Shown one piece after another: positions 48,201 to 59,402 of a stretch of DNA of 64,000 nucleotides. Under the pieces are notes generated by a model. That model saw only the letters and a list, made by a program, of their open reading frames with translations, was not told where the DNA came from and searched no databases. The DNA comes from Karstenula rhodostoma CBS 690.94 (Eukaryota > Ascomycota > Dothideomycetes > Pleosporales > Didymosphaeriaceae), in the NCBI GenBank assembly GCA_010093485.1, contig MU001514.1, positions 230,357 to 294,356 on the forward strand, in the 5' to 3' direction. Both the position numbers and the translations under genes were made by a program. Position 1 is the stretch's first letter; every line of letters starts with the position of its first letter.

Positions 48201-48424
48201 TCGCAGGCCCTGCTTGCGCGCTGTCGCCGGAAGGACGGGTGCCCCGGCGTCTGTGAATGGGGTTGCGCGTTTGTGTTCCTGTTGCTGGTGAGCACTGCTC
48301 CTTCTCTAAAGGATGCGCCCGCACTGGCGGGGACGTACGGAGGGAGGCCGCCTGGCAGCGCGGCCAGCGCTGGGGGCTGCGGAGCGGCGGCCGACGTCGC
48401 CATGAAGCTGTGCTCCGAAGACAT
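45299..48424 (-). CDS. farA: Zn2Cys6 transcription factor, FarA/CTF1 type
   Basis: Minus-strand model: exons 48424-48199, 48039-48023 (17 nt), 47955-46568 and 46520-45299, giving 950 aa. The zinc cluster has Cys at residues 74, 77, 84, 93, 96 and 103 and is assembled from three exons, including the 17-nt microexon. A fungal_trans domain follows: NGTYVQFMKPKFARAPIKDA, YPLPENVRGAKARVNELDN, then FFKWVAPVVPVI and RLWKRIWWSLFSRDRSVAVALGRP, closely like FarA/FarB of Aspergillus and cutinase factor CTF1. These nuclear activators respond to fatty acids or cutin monomers and induce beta-oxidation and lipolytic genes. The C-terminal 300 residues are Gln/Pro/Ser-rich, probably the activation region. FarA versus FarB orthology is not resolved. 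The open frame extends upstream to an ATG at 48676, a possible earlier start. Confidence 0.9.
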
Positions 48425-49471
48425 GCTTCCCGGTATCTCTGGCGGGTTCGTGGTGGGTTCGGCGTTGCGCTGGCTGTGGCTGTCTGCACCAGGACCACAG
48501 CGAGAATGAACGCCAAGGCAGCGGCCACTAGCTGCTCCCCAGAACTCAGAGCTCGTCCGACCAGGCACCTCGAAGCCTGCAACCGCTGCCTCCTCTTTGT
48601 CCAGCCGGTAGAAATCTGCAAACATGTCCGCGACCACGCCCGTCATTGTCATGGTGGAGATGCTCATTGTCCGCAATCTTCCATTTCTCAGCGGCTCTCA
48701 CTGGTGACATGCCACGGTGCTATGCTCGATTGCTTCTTTTTCGGACACTGACTAGCAAATACGAGGTCGATCTCAGGAAGACTACAGCGAATAGCCCAAT
48801 CTGGCGCTTTGTTTATGCTCGAAGTACATCTACTATATACTCTACACACAGAATAACCGCTTGCTGAGGGCCCCTTCTACCCAAAATGCAACTACGGTAT
48901 GCCATCTCTGCGCCTCACTTGGTGCACGGTTTCTCCGTGCAGACCCCTCCGGTGATTGGTGGTCCGCCACATCACTACCGCACTGAGGTTTCACTTGTTT
49001 CCCTACATGATGCCTTCATAGAGGCGCAGTCCCACCTAATTCTGAACACCGCTACGGACGCGCAATTTCCACATGGTGGCATTACTTTTCGTACGGACAT
49101 TTCGACTATGGTGCGGAAAGTTCGCAAGGTCTCATGTAGGGGTAAGGGGTGGCTCGACGTCGATGATAATTTGCAGTTCATTTTTAGATGTTTCAGCATC
49201 GCCCAAACGGATCTCTTGCGCCTTTTCGAGACGCTTGTGTCTCCGATCGCTAGCACGTTGATGCCACTCTTGGTCCTCCGTATGTTCCTCGTATCCCTAA
49301 TTAGGACGACTAGTCTACATACCCGAGTCCTGTCAGCGCAGGACGTATCCTACTGCGGGCAAGCACGGGCTCCGAGCGCTTTTAATCGCGTCAGTGCTTG
49401 TTTGCCCTGAGAGTCGTTACGAAGACAGGCGCGAATTCTCCTTCCTTTTTGCGGCTGTGAAAGATTGACGC
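48425..49471. other. Intergenic, 5' region of the FarA-type gene
   Basis: The frame of the FarA-type first exon stays open to 48676, so part of this may be coding or 5' UTR. A 174-codon plus-strand frame (ATG 48886 to 49410) has no recognised domain; I do not call it a gene. Confidence 0.4.
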
Positions 49472-50202
49472 CTAGAGCGAGCCCTCTCGTCGGCGGTTGA
49501 AAGCATCAAGCTTAACCCGTTTGTTGTCGGGGCTAATGTACTTGAGTACAACATCTCCAACAGTTTCTTTCACGATCTGCTCTTCTGTTGCGAAGAGGTA
49601 GGCATCGTGCTCCTTGGGGTCCAACACGATGTCTAGTTGCTTGACCTGGCAGAGGTGAGTATACCGATCAATGCTCCAAGCATCCTCCGCTAACATACCT
49701 CCACCTCGAAGATTAGCTTCATCCAACTCTCAATTCTGCCTTGGGTCCTGGGGATATCGAACGTCATATGAGTCGTTTGACGAACAATTCGTGCAGCGTC
49801 AAGTCCAGTTTCCTCCTTCAATTCACGCACTGCTGCATGTAGAAGTGATTCATCGGGTTCATCAACTTTTCCACCAGGGATTTCCTGTAAAGCGTCAATG
49901 GATGCCCAGGCAAAGATGTTTTGTAACACGGTGTGAACCTTCGGGAATGGACAACAACATACCCAAAAATCCGGAAAAGCCGTTTCTAACGAAGCCCGCT
50001 TGACGAGCAGCAGTTCTCCTTTCTCGTTGAACACTACGATTCCAGTGCATACCGCGCTGAAGTCGGGGTTTTGTTCAAGGTATTCTCGCTCGGTGACTTT
50101 GTATTTTTGCAGCGATGGGTCGTAATCGAAAGAAGCAGCGGTGGCAGGAGCGGCCATGGTGCTCTTGTTGGAAGGAGTTCGAGCTAGAGCACTTGTCTCC
50201 AT
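49472..50202 (-). CDS. Nudix hydrolase
   Basis: Minus-strand model: exon 50202-49963, intron 49962-49885 (GTATGT to TTACAG), exon 49884-49699, intron 49698-49646, exon 49645-49472, giving 199 aa. Alternative in-frame starts are 50157 (strong ACCATGG context, 184 aa) and 50361. The Nudix box is complete, GGKVDEPDESLLHAAVRELKEETGL, following AFPDFWEIPG across intron 1. Nudix enzymes cleave nucleoside diphosphates linked to another moiety, using Mg2+ bound by the REXXEE glutamates. The short conserved flanks (VVFNEKGELLLVKRAS) resemble MutT/NUDT-like sanitation enzymes, but substrate cannot be inferred. Intron 1 is 78 nt and has no in-frame stop. Confidence 0.87.
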
Positions 50203-52220
50203 GTTGAGCGCAGGTCGGACGTTACTTCTAGTTGACGGGTGCCTAGTGTTGAGCGGCCAACTATCCCACAGGCGCGGCTGCCTTGTACTCGCAAGGCGGA
50301 ATTCTTTTCGGGTCACAGTTTGCGCACGGCTGCCAAGATTTGGTAATTCTGCCACCCGCAAACAATCTTGTATTCAGGCGCTAATCGGTCAATTATTGCC
50401 TTAAGCGGATGTCCCCATGCGACAACCTCGATTTCGATCGAGGTGACTGTTCGGCTCGACAACGACGAACGATTTGAAAGACTTGTGCTGTTTGACGGCA
50501 TTATTTGCTGTTCGGTTCAATTGGCGGTGCCACTAAGACTAAGACTTGACTAAGTGGAGGTGATTGCGAAATATTTGAAGATATTTCTCCGCAAGAATAA
50601 GTGCGGGCGTGGTCCCCACCTCCACGTTCAGGGTCCAATGCTGGCCCTTTTGGTTAAGCCACCCAACTAGCCTCTGCAAGGCTAGTTCACGCTACCACCT
50701 CAACACTTGACGCATACGAGAGCAATGGTCAGAAAGGAATACAGTCGACTCACACCGCCCCAATGATTACATTCTGCAAGGCTGCGCGTTCCTTGCGCAT
50801 TCAATGTACCTGTTCATATGGTCTAGGATATGTTGCCGTCGTTAACAAGTCTGGGTCAATCGTATCGTTTCGCGAACAGCGCCCTCTGCTGTCGTTGGAT
50901 GAGCTATGTGCCGCAGCAGCGCCATCAAATGCTTTACACATCACATAAAGCGATCGTTTCCAGGACTATCACGTGTTTGCGCGTGACCGGATTGCAAACC
51001 CAACACAGAATGTCCACAGCCCTCTGTTGTTCTTCAGCCAACCCAACGTTCTTCCTGGATGATAATGGCAACGATGTATCGAAGGGTTCCCACAGTTACC
51101 TCAGTTTCCTATCAGCTCCCACCCACCAAGTAGCATCAACTCGCAAACGTGCTCTTATCAAGCAGGCTCGTGCTGTCAACAGCGATCCACCTACAAAGCA
51201 TTCATACCCCTCGAGCAGGTCTGGTTTCAATGCATATTTGTCCGATGATGATGGTAGTCTCGAGGTTCTGGACCATCGCAGCTTTTCACCAGTCGAGCTG
51301 CTACTCCAGGTATGTTGGCAGGTCCGAGTTCCAGTGGCCCGAAGCATCAGCCCACAGCAAAGGCGGATACCACTTTTACCGTTGTCACACTTTCTCATGA
51401 CAGTCTCGCTAGAGCTTCCGCCATGGGCAGCGTAGGCCGCTCTGGGGTGGATCAAGGTCCATTTGGAATGATATCCGGAACAAATGATAGAGCCCAAAGG
51501 TCAGGTCTACGCGGCAGATAGGTTCAACTGCAATAAAGACGTCGCGGTTGCCTCAACCTCCTTTTTACTCAACAAACCGTTCCTCCTCGTGATTGCACGA
51601 ACTTGCACGTCACAGATGTCGTGGGCGGAAGGGAAGCGCTCTGCAACGACAAAAAGCGCGGAACAGACATGATTTGCAGAAAGTACCATGAAATCTTCCT
51701 CCAGTAGCTTACTTCCTGGGACGTCTTGTTCAACAATACAATACCCGGATCAATGTACGACTATCAGGGGCGCCGTGGAATGCCACCATGCAACGATTCC
51801 ATCAGGTTAGTCATCACGAGCTTGCTATGATGAAACTACAGGATCCAAAGGCACTTGAAAAAGGCGTCATGGATTCACGCCTTAGTCTCTCATCCACGGA
51901 GCCCTGACCATAACCAGAGAATAGTTACATTATACGGAAAAGGATGTTTTAGTTTCCTCTCAAGGCTATCCTCTATCTTCGGAGATATCCATCTTGCCCG
52001 CGGACATGTTCTTTCGTTGTGCTCCAAGGCGTCGTCCCTTATTAGCGCTACGATCTATGGTTCCTCTTTCACTATCTTATTTCAAAACTACGACACAACT
52101 CCTTGCTCGACGTGTTAGCTTGACTCATATTCCACAATACCTGGCCAACACCAACAGGATGGAGCTATTACCATCAAGACAATTGTAGCCACGGTACCGA
52201 GTCAAAGATTGAAGTATATT

Positions 52221-52320
52221 CAGCCTGTGTATTGCCCATCGTGAGTCAACACAGCGTACTTAGACATTGATGATCAGCCTGCGTAATGACCACCCTGGGG
52301 TAAACACAGTACACTCAAAC
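52221..52320. repeat. Imperfect direct duplication, unit about 45 bp
   Basis: CAGCCTGTGTATTGCCC at 52221 and CAGCCTGCGTAATGACC at 52275 begin two similar stretches that both run on through CAACACAG/AAACACAG to a final CTTAGAC/CTCAAAC. The offset is 54 bp; identity looks like roughly three quarters by eye. Confidence 0.6.
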
Positions 52321-55300
52321 TTTTGTCGTAGCGCTGTCTGTCCCGTCTTCTCGATCCGCAAACAGTCGTCAAACATCTCCGTCGCCCGTGCCAGCGCTCA
52401 GAATGCATACGCCAGAGTCAATGGACAAGCGTGATCTTTGGCGACGCTGGCGAGGAAAGTGCATATGTGCGCCTTCCCTCACAACAGTAGCGCGCCTCCC
52501 GGCAGGAGGCAGGCCAAGTTTACACTGCTGACATCCAAGCATGTTGCGGCTTGTCTTTCTTATTTCTTCTCTGACGCCTCGCTGTGTTCGTTCTTTTATA
52601 TAGCAGTTGAACCGTTCTTCCGTGTGGGCGCGCACGCTGAACGCCCACATCTATCACTTGCAAGATTGTATATGGTAGTTACAACCATCTTCCCGAGGGC
52701 AAGAGGGGTCGAGCGGAGCGAGACGGTCAGCCCCCAGGGTAAGTATACCTCTGCACATACTTTGGGTAGACACTGACAGTCCTAGCTTCTCTCTACCAAG
52801 GCCTCACGATCACCTAAACAGCTTAAATACCATTTAGGAATCCTCGGCTTGGTGGTCGCAGAGCTTCTAAAGTCAATAGACTAAGTTTGAGGTTGTTATC
52901 GAGTAAGGCGAGGTCTATGCAACAGTCTCCGTGTGCAGTCGTCCAGCGCATCATTGAAGAGGTCTGCACAGCTCTCCTGCGCTGTCGTAATATGTGTACC
53001 AGATAGAACATGCCCTCTTCGCCGCTAGGGAGCGTGCTTTTGAGTCTTCTAGGGACTGTTTCCGACAATTCGCACCATGGCATCCGTCGCCACTTCCACA
53101 AGGCCTACCTTCGTTTCGGCATAATCGTTTCCTTTGACGGCACTTCGTTGCCAACGCTGCCTCAGAGCATCGCTCTTTCAGGGTACACGCATCCTCACCA
53201 GGCCAGCTTAGCAACTGGATTGGTGCATAGCCACTCATGCATGCTCTTGCAAAACACCATCGACGTCGTCTCCACGCACGCCTCTCTCGCCGAGCTGGCG
53301 CCACAAGCCAGTACATTTCCTCTAAAACCAAACCAAATACAATCCTATCTAACTTGCTCTCGCAAAGGCGCGTAGTATTAGCCTTAACCTAGCACACATG
53401 CATCCTTTCCAAATCCCGCCACCAGCATCTTCCATTGGAATTGCGATGAGGGTATCATACAACGCGAACACAACGTGAAGGGCGCAACGCTGCTGTCGGA
53501 CGCTAAGAGGCTGTGGCCAATATAATATACGGAGTAAAGCAGCCAGGATCACGTCAACTGCACGATGAGTAGGTGCACACAGTGGATACTGTGAATTCAC
53601 ATAGACTGATCGAATCCATGGCGATTCCATCCACACGGACACGTAAGACGTATAGCGTAACCTCCTGGTACATGTAGACGTCTATATAACGCATCTATAT
53701 ACCACGAGTATGTAAAGCACAAAACACTCTACCAACGAGGAAAGCTAGAGTTGGTGCAAAAGGTCATTGGAGGGCCTCCATGGGTGCTAGCTCCTTACAG
53801 CGCAGTCTTGACAGGGGCATTGATGATGTACTAGATTCACCGTTCATTCATTAGAGCATCGCTGGATCAGGGGAGCACACAGCGCTGCGGCAGCAAATAC
53901 CCCAAGGTAAGCATATATGTGTGCTGTGGATGCAGGGACCATGGGTGCGGAGAGGTGTCTACTGGTTCGCTGTGCGAGTTGAGTGCAGAACTCATGTCGT
54001 GAAAGATGCTGTGGAGTCTGTAGCAGAAGTGTTTACAGTTTCGAATCCGACGCCGCGTGGGGTTTCAGTGCAGATGCTGGGCTGGCAAGTAAAGCGGTGT
54101 GTAGATTGCAAGGGAGTGGGGTGGGAACTCTCGAGATGCGTGATGGATGTCCGGAGTCGGCTTTGTTTAGATGCTGCTTTGTGGGGTTCAGACGAGTCTG
54201 TTTGAATGCGTTGGTGGGCGTGGGCGTGGATGTGTTGACGGTGGAGACTGACAGAGGACTTGTTAGCTATGTATGGCGCACGTCTTGGAAAGAATGACAG
54301 CGTAAAGACATGAGACGACGATCTACAAGTAGTAGAGAGACATTCAGTGGTTTTTGCTTATTAGTGGTGGCTCTGGTACCTCAGTTATACACCACGACCA
54401 CAATGTGTGTGGGCATGCCTATCTAGTGATTAAAACAATCTATCTGCCTCTTTACTTCCGCACTTCACGCGCAGTGACGCCATTCCGTGATGTTTTCTCC
54501 ACGTCTTTGCCGCGGATGGCTTCCTCGCTTGTGTTGTCGTTCATACTCTCAGCACGATGGTGGAACAAATACATCCGGTTCATGTGCCCAGAGGCTGTAG
54601 GCAGCGACGTTGCACTCGGGAATGCACAACGCGTCGAGGGATCGCAGCTTGGTTCATCTACTGATGGATCGCGTGCTGTCTCACAATGGACATTCAGCAG
54701 AACAGGCAGTTCCGTAGGTGTGCCTCGTGCTAAATTATCCCCGACGGCATATTACTGATGCAGCTTGGGTGCTCGATCTTCGTACAGCTGCTTTCTTCCC
54801 CAATCGTATGTGTCCCGAGTGAATCAAGGGGCTTCGTCATATCTGCAGGCGTAGAGTGTTGATCAGCATACAGCGTAGGCGAGGTTAACCCATAGTAGGG
54901 CGGTCTCGGTAAGACGGCATATATTCACGTCGCCGGTAGAGTAACTCTCATGTTTTTTTTAGTGTCTGGGTCACCTGGTGTCCCCGCCATTGCAATTGCT
55001 TCCATTGCTGTTGTGTGGTAGTTCGGTCTCTGTTGAATGGCTCATGGGGCCTTCAAAGATGATCGACATGTGGAGCCCAGCGATGCTACCTGCATTGACT
55101 CCGGTGGCGCATCGTATGTCGTGTTCCGCGAGGATATATCCCGTTCTTACACCAAAAGTACTGCTGGCTGATGCCTTTATTAAGGAGTCTACGAGTGTGG
55201 AAAGAGAGGCATCGCGTCATAGGCCGTAACTACTTGGCGTCAGTGTTTCTGATGTCCAACCGACCTACATGCACCGTTGCTCAGGTTAATATGGACCAGA

Positions 55301-57115
55301 GAATGATTTCGCGAATTAAAATCTGTTGTAGCAATGTATCGTGACCCAAGAGGTCATCTGGGCGACGAACACAGCATTGCTGTACCAAGATATGCCTAGC
55401 CGCCGACCGAGAGATCTCCTTTGACTTAGTTGACCGGAGTGGGATGAGAGCCAACGTAGTTGCTGTTTTGGTTGTTAGTGTCACTCCGGATTCCTCGAGT
55501 GCGTTTAGACGCTATAAACACGAGACTAAGGAGAACCATCCAGGGGAAAGATCAACGTGGATCGTCGATAGCTCGTGGACCAGCACGGTCTTCCATTTCT
55601 CCAGCCTTGTGCAAGTCAAGCGACGTCGATCTGCAAGTGACTAGACAAGGCGATTACGACGCTCTGCAGGTCTTCATGACGGAGCGGAAGGTAAATCGAG
55701 CGGCCGGTGAAGTCTGCTATCGCTCGTCATCGGTCCACAGTATGCGTGGCAGAGCGTGTCACTGATCGGACCGTGATGGAAACCCACGATAATCAAATGT
55801 TCGGTCCAAGTTCGAGTAGTCGGCCATGAAACTCTTGGCCTCAAGAGGGTTTCTTGAAAGACGCAAACAGTGGGTTTGAGTGGAACCTAACTCGACTTGT
55901 TTCGCGGTCCTCGCGCATTACGAGGCGCCGGCTCAGGAGGCTTCGCTGGTGTGAGCATGATGTCAGTCCTAGCTTCGGTGTCATTTTATCCGGGATGTCC
56001 GCTGCTGGAGGATGTCCGTTGTTGGAGGGTAGGGGTCTGGGGAATATGAGAACGCGGGGTCGGGAATTAGTAGCGTCGGGGTGGTGGCTTGAAGTCTGAT
56101 ACGGAGGAAGCTTGAAGGGTGATCATCGGGCAGTAGGGCCAATGAAGGAATAACAATGGCTACAGGGTCAGTGGTTGTGTGGTATGGGGGACACCGGCGT
56201 TCAACGGGGTGGTGACTTGGACAGCTGAGGGGTCACGAAGGTTGAAACTCTGTCAGACGGTGGGCTCGGCAAAGGGAGCCCCAAGGCGAGTGGAACGTGG
56301 TTCCAGAAGCTCAGATGGAACTCGCGCTCAGCTAAAGCCGGAGTGCGGAATTTGTGGAGTAGACATGCCCCTGGATGAGGCTCATCAGCGCTGTGGGTCA
56401 ATATTGAGACTGATAGGGCGATGGAAGCTGTTTCAAATCGAGGCTTGCAGAGGTCAGTCGAAACCCCAAAGGCTGTGGAGCAATCCCGGATTCATCCGAA
56501 GCACGTGTCATCGGATGAGAAGCATTCTCTGCGAGCTAGGGCATATCTCGGACGATAGCGCGCTGGGTAGCAGCAGCAAATAAAATTTTCCAGCGACTTG
56601 GGCTCACCCTAACAGGGAGTTTGGGGCACCGCGAGACTTGGCCACTGAGTGATGATGGCACGCTTCGCAGGCAGTCGCTACAGCAGAAGCTCCCAGCACA
56701 GCATGCCTCGAGGTCACAGGTGGCACATAGGATTCAGCCTTCATAAGGCGCATCGGAGCGTGCTCCCGCGGCTGCCCAGACCCACTGTTGGAGATCTCTG
56801 CTCCAGGGGTCGCCCCGCTGTGTGGCACGCAGCGACATGGGAGGGGGGCGCGTTGCATGAGGGTGCGGACTTGGCCTCATCTCACCGGAGTGCTCGCTCG
56901 AGCTGCAGCATAAATCTGGCTGGCTGGCAACCGGTGTAAGGGGGCCATGTAGGTGTTTAACCTTTTCCACCGACTCATGTGTGCTTTCCGGGACGGGATG
57001 TGAAGTGCGGGCCGAGAGGCAGCCACAGCGTGGAGGGGCCTCCAGGGTCGACGACGCCGTGATGCAGTTGCTGTCTTCACCCGGCCTCGGGCTGGCATGC
57101 GCGCACTGGAAGGTA

Positions 57116-57199
57116 GAAGGTAGCAGGCAGAAGGTAGCAGGCAGAAGGTAGCAGGCAGAAGGTAGCAGGCAGAAGGTAGAAGGCAGAAGGTAGAAGCAG
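57116..57199. repeat. 14-bp minisatellite
   Basis: Unit AGAAGGTAGCAGGC: four perfect consecutive copies from 57116 to 57171, then two variant copies (AGAAGGTAGAAGGC and AGAAGGTAGAAGCA). It lies about 0.9 kb before the creA start codon. Confidence 0.92.
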
Positions 57200-57216
57200 C
57201 GACGAGGCGTGGTTGC

Positions 57217-57245
57217 CTTTTTTTTTCTTCTTCTTTTCTTCTTTC
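57217..57245. repeat. Polypyrimidine tract
   Basis: A run of about nine T followed by CTTCTTCTTTTCTTCTTTC on the plus strand, 0.85 kb upstream of creA. Such tracts are common in promoters and leaders of fungal genes. Confidence 0.7.
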
Positions 57246-58100
57246 GTGTCCCGGACCCCCACATTCCCCAGGCTCAGGCTCAGGCACTGCTGGGCTGTGG
57301 CAGTGGCAGTGGGAGGGGTGGTGGGCGAGTGATTGGCTTGGAGGTGTGCTGTGGCTATCGCGGAGGATGCGGGGGCAGCAATGAGAGGCTTCGTATCGCT
57401 GAGGGCCCGCCAGTGGCAGCATAGCAGAGCGGACTGCGGACTGGACTGTGACTATGAACGCAAAGCAGGCAGGAGCGAGCAGCGGTGCCGAATGATAGAG
57501 GAAGGCGCGCCGCGTGCCAGGGCAGTCGCAGCTGCTGCTCCAGAGTCTAGCTGGGTGCATCTTATCAGGGCAGTTTTGCCTCGCCGATTGTTCACCGTCC
57601 GACGCCGTACACCGCTGCGCTCCAAACAAGACCGACTTTGCTGGTCCCACCTCACAGGAAATTTCTTCAGCGAGTCGCCAGCGCAACGCACCACCGTCCG
57701 GTAGCAGCACGGCAGTCGCAAGCATATCCAGTCCAGCCCAGCCCCCAGCTCCACGCGCACCTGGCACCACGGCCCTCGCCAGCATATCCAGTCTCCTCTC
57801 CCGCGACCTGCTGTGCGTCGCCTGCACCCACCCTCGGCCCTCCAGACGCACGCCATCTGCCCGCCTGCAGCTTTCATCATCGCCCGACCGGGGTCCCGCT
57901 CGCTAGGCCGAATTCTCTTCATCCGCACCACACCCTAGCAGCACCTCCCCTAGCGTCTGAAAAGCCACAGTCCTCCGAAGGAGACCGAACTGTGGAGAGC
58001 GCCAAGACCCCACGTATCTCCCACGCGCTCCTGCTGCCGACAAAGTTACTTAAGTTTCCTTCTACCCCAACTTCCGCACCTACGTGCCTCCGCCGATCAC

Positions 58101-59402
58101 ATGCAACCCTCCACCCAACAGATAGGTTCCTACAACCTGTCCAGTCTCCTCAACCACGACCCGACTCCCCACCAGCAAAACAACTCCCCCCAGACCACTC
58201 CCCAGACCACTCCCCAGCCCACTGCCGACGCTGCCATGGCGACGGCTACCGTGAGCCTGATGGCGCCGCTCCTGCAGAACGCCCAGCAGGACGACCAAAG
58301 ACCCTCTGGAGACCTCCCGCGCCCCTACAAATGCCCTCTCTGTGAGAAGGCCTTCCATCGCCTGGAGCACCAGACGCGCCACATCCGAACCCACACTGGC
58401 GAGAAGCCCCACGCTTGTACCTTTCCCGGATGCTCAAAGCGCTTCAGCCGCTCCGACGAACTCACCAGGCACTCGCGCATCCACAACAACCCAAACTCTC
58501 GCAGAGGCAACAAGCAACATGCCGCTGCCGCCGCCGCCGTAGCTGCCGGCATGATCGAGCCTAGCACCATGGCTCACATGATGCCGCCGCCATCCAACAA
58601 GGTCATCTCGCGCTCCGCACCCAGTTCCAACATTGGTTCTCCCAACGTGTCCCCTCCGCATTCCTTCTCCACCTACTCGCCCAATGTATCTTCGGATCTT
58701 GCCTCGTATCGCAACGGCGGCAACAGCAGCAACAGCAGCAGCCCCAACGCACTGGCACGCAACATCGACCTCCTCGCTGACGCTGCTTCGAGGCTGGAGC
58801 AAAGACACGGACACCATTACTCATACGCAAGTCGCCACGTCACCAGTCATGGCTACCATCCCTACCAGAACAACCACCGGCTCCCGGGACTTGCGCAGTA
58901 TGCATACTCTCAGCCCATGTCGAGGTCGCATTCACATGAAGATGACGACCCTTATGCGCACCGAATGACAAAGAAATCGCGGCCCGGTTCTCCTCTCTCC
59001 ACCGCCCCTCCCTCACCCACATTTTCGCACGACTCGTGCTCGCCAACACCGGATCATACCCCGCTTGCAACGCCCGCTCATTCCCCGCGGTTACGGCCGC
59101 ACGGTTTCAGCGATGTGCAGCTCCCGCATCTCCGCCATTTGAGCCTCCACCACGTGCCAGCACTCGCGCCGATGGAACCTTCAACCAACACCGAGGCACC
59201 ATATGTTCCCGCTCAGAACTCGGGCGGTCTTCGCATAGGCGACATCATATCAAAACCGGAAGGTGCCCAACGAAAGTTGCCTATACCGCAAATTCCGAAA
59301 GTAGCCGTTCAGGATCTTCTCAACGCCCCAAGCGGACTTTCCTCCGGCAGCTCGTCTGCGACAGCGTCCGTAGCCGGCAATGACCTCTCGGAGCGCTTCT
59401 AG
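58101..59402 (+). CDS. creA: Carbon catabolite repressor CreA/Cre1 (Mig1 type)
   Basis: Intronless 433-aa frame. CreA is the nuclear C2H2 repressor that shuts off genes for alternative carbon sources when glucose is present, binding 5'-SYGGRG-3'. Two adjacent zinc fingers (residues about 76-135) read [27 protein letters not shown] and [18 protein letters not shown], with the TGEKPHAC linker, as in Mig1/CreA. After them come a poly-Ala stretch (about 141-149), Ser/Pro/His-rich regions, the conserved [20 protein letters not shown] phospho-region, and the C-terminal [19 protein letters not shown] motif near residue 395, all diagnostic for filamentous-fungal CreA. The length fits (about 400-440 aa). 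Two CCCCAC sequences upstream (57257 and 58008) match the CreA site on the opposite strand, suggesting autoregulation. Confidence 0.97.
   Translation: MQPSTQQIGSYNLSSLLNHDPTPHQQNNSPQTTPQTTPQPTADAAMATATVSLMAPLLQNAQQDDQRPSGDLPRPYKCPLCEKAFHRLEHQTRHIRTHTGEKPHACTFPGCSKRFSRSDELTRHSRIHNNPNSRRGNKQHAAAAAAVAAGMIEPSTMAHMMPPPSNKVISRSAPSSNIGSPNVSPPHSFSTYSPNVSSDLASYRNGGNSSNSSSPNALARNIDLLADAASRLEQRHGHHYSYASRHVTSHGYHPYQNNHRLPGLAQYAYSQPMSRSHSHEDDDPYAHRMTKKSRPGSPLSTAPPSPTFSHDSCSPTPDHTPLATPAHSPRLRPHGFSDVQLPHLRHLSLHHVPALAPMEPSTNTEAPYVPAQNSGGLRIGDIISKPEGAQRKLPIPQIPKVAVQDLLNAPSGLSSGSSSATASVAGNDLSERF

Larger units (their letters stand above)
50203..58100. other. 7.9 kb without a recognised gene, upstream of creA
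   Basis: No frame here shows a domain, a convincing splice structure or a family I know. The best candidate is 51010-51435 plus (ATG in frame, polar Ser-rich, about 140 aa), which I hold at very low confidence. The region has a divergent direct repeat (52221-52320), a 14-bp minisatellite (57116-57199) and a polypyrimidine tract (57217-57245). The last 0.7 kb is pyrimidine- and C-rich and probably contains the creA leader and promoter. Confidence 0.5.

Noticed and set aside
48886..49410. 174-codon plus-strand frame with an ATG
   Set aside because: No domain, no signal peptide, and protein-like composition is not clear; needs expression evidence.
51010..51435. Ser-rich frame of about 140 codons in the creA desert
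   Set aside because: Attempts to splice it to the next frame (51312-51521) run into a stop; no homology recognised.
50203..57200. RIP-mutated transposon remains
   Set aside because: The sequence is not AT-rich and shows no TpA excess by eye, no terminal repeats and no transposase motifs.
56877..57851. 324-codon minus-strand frame
   Set aside because: Runs through the 14-bp minisatellite and a polypyrimidine tract, giving repetitive Leu/Pro/Ser/Tyr sequence; no domain.
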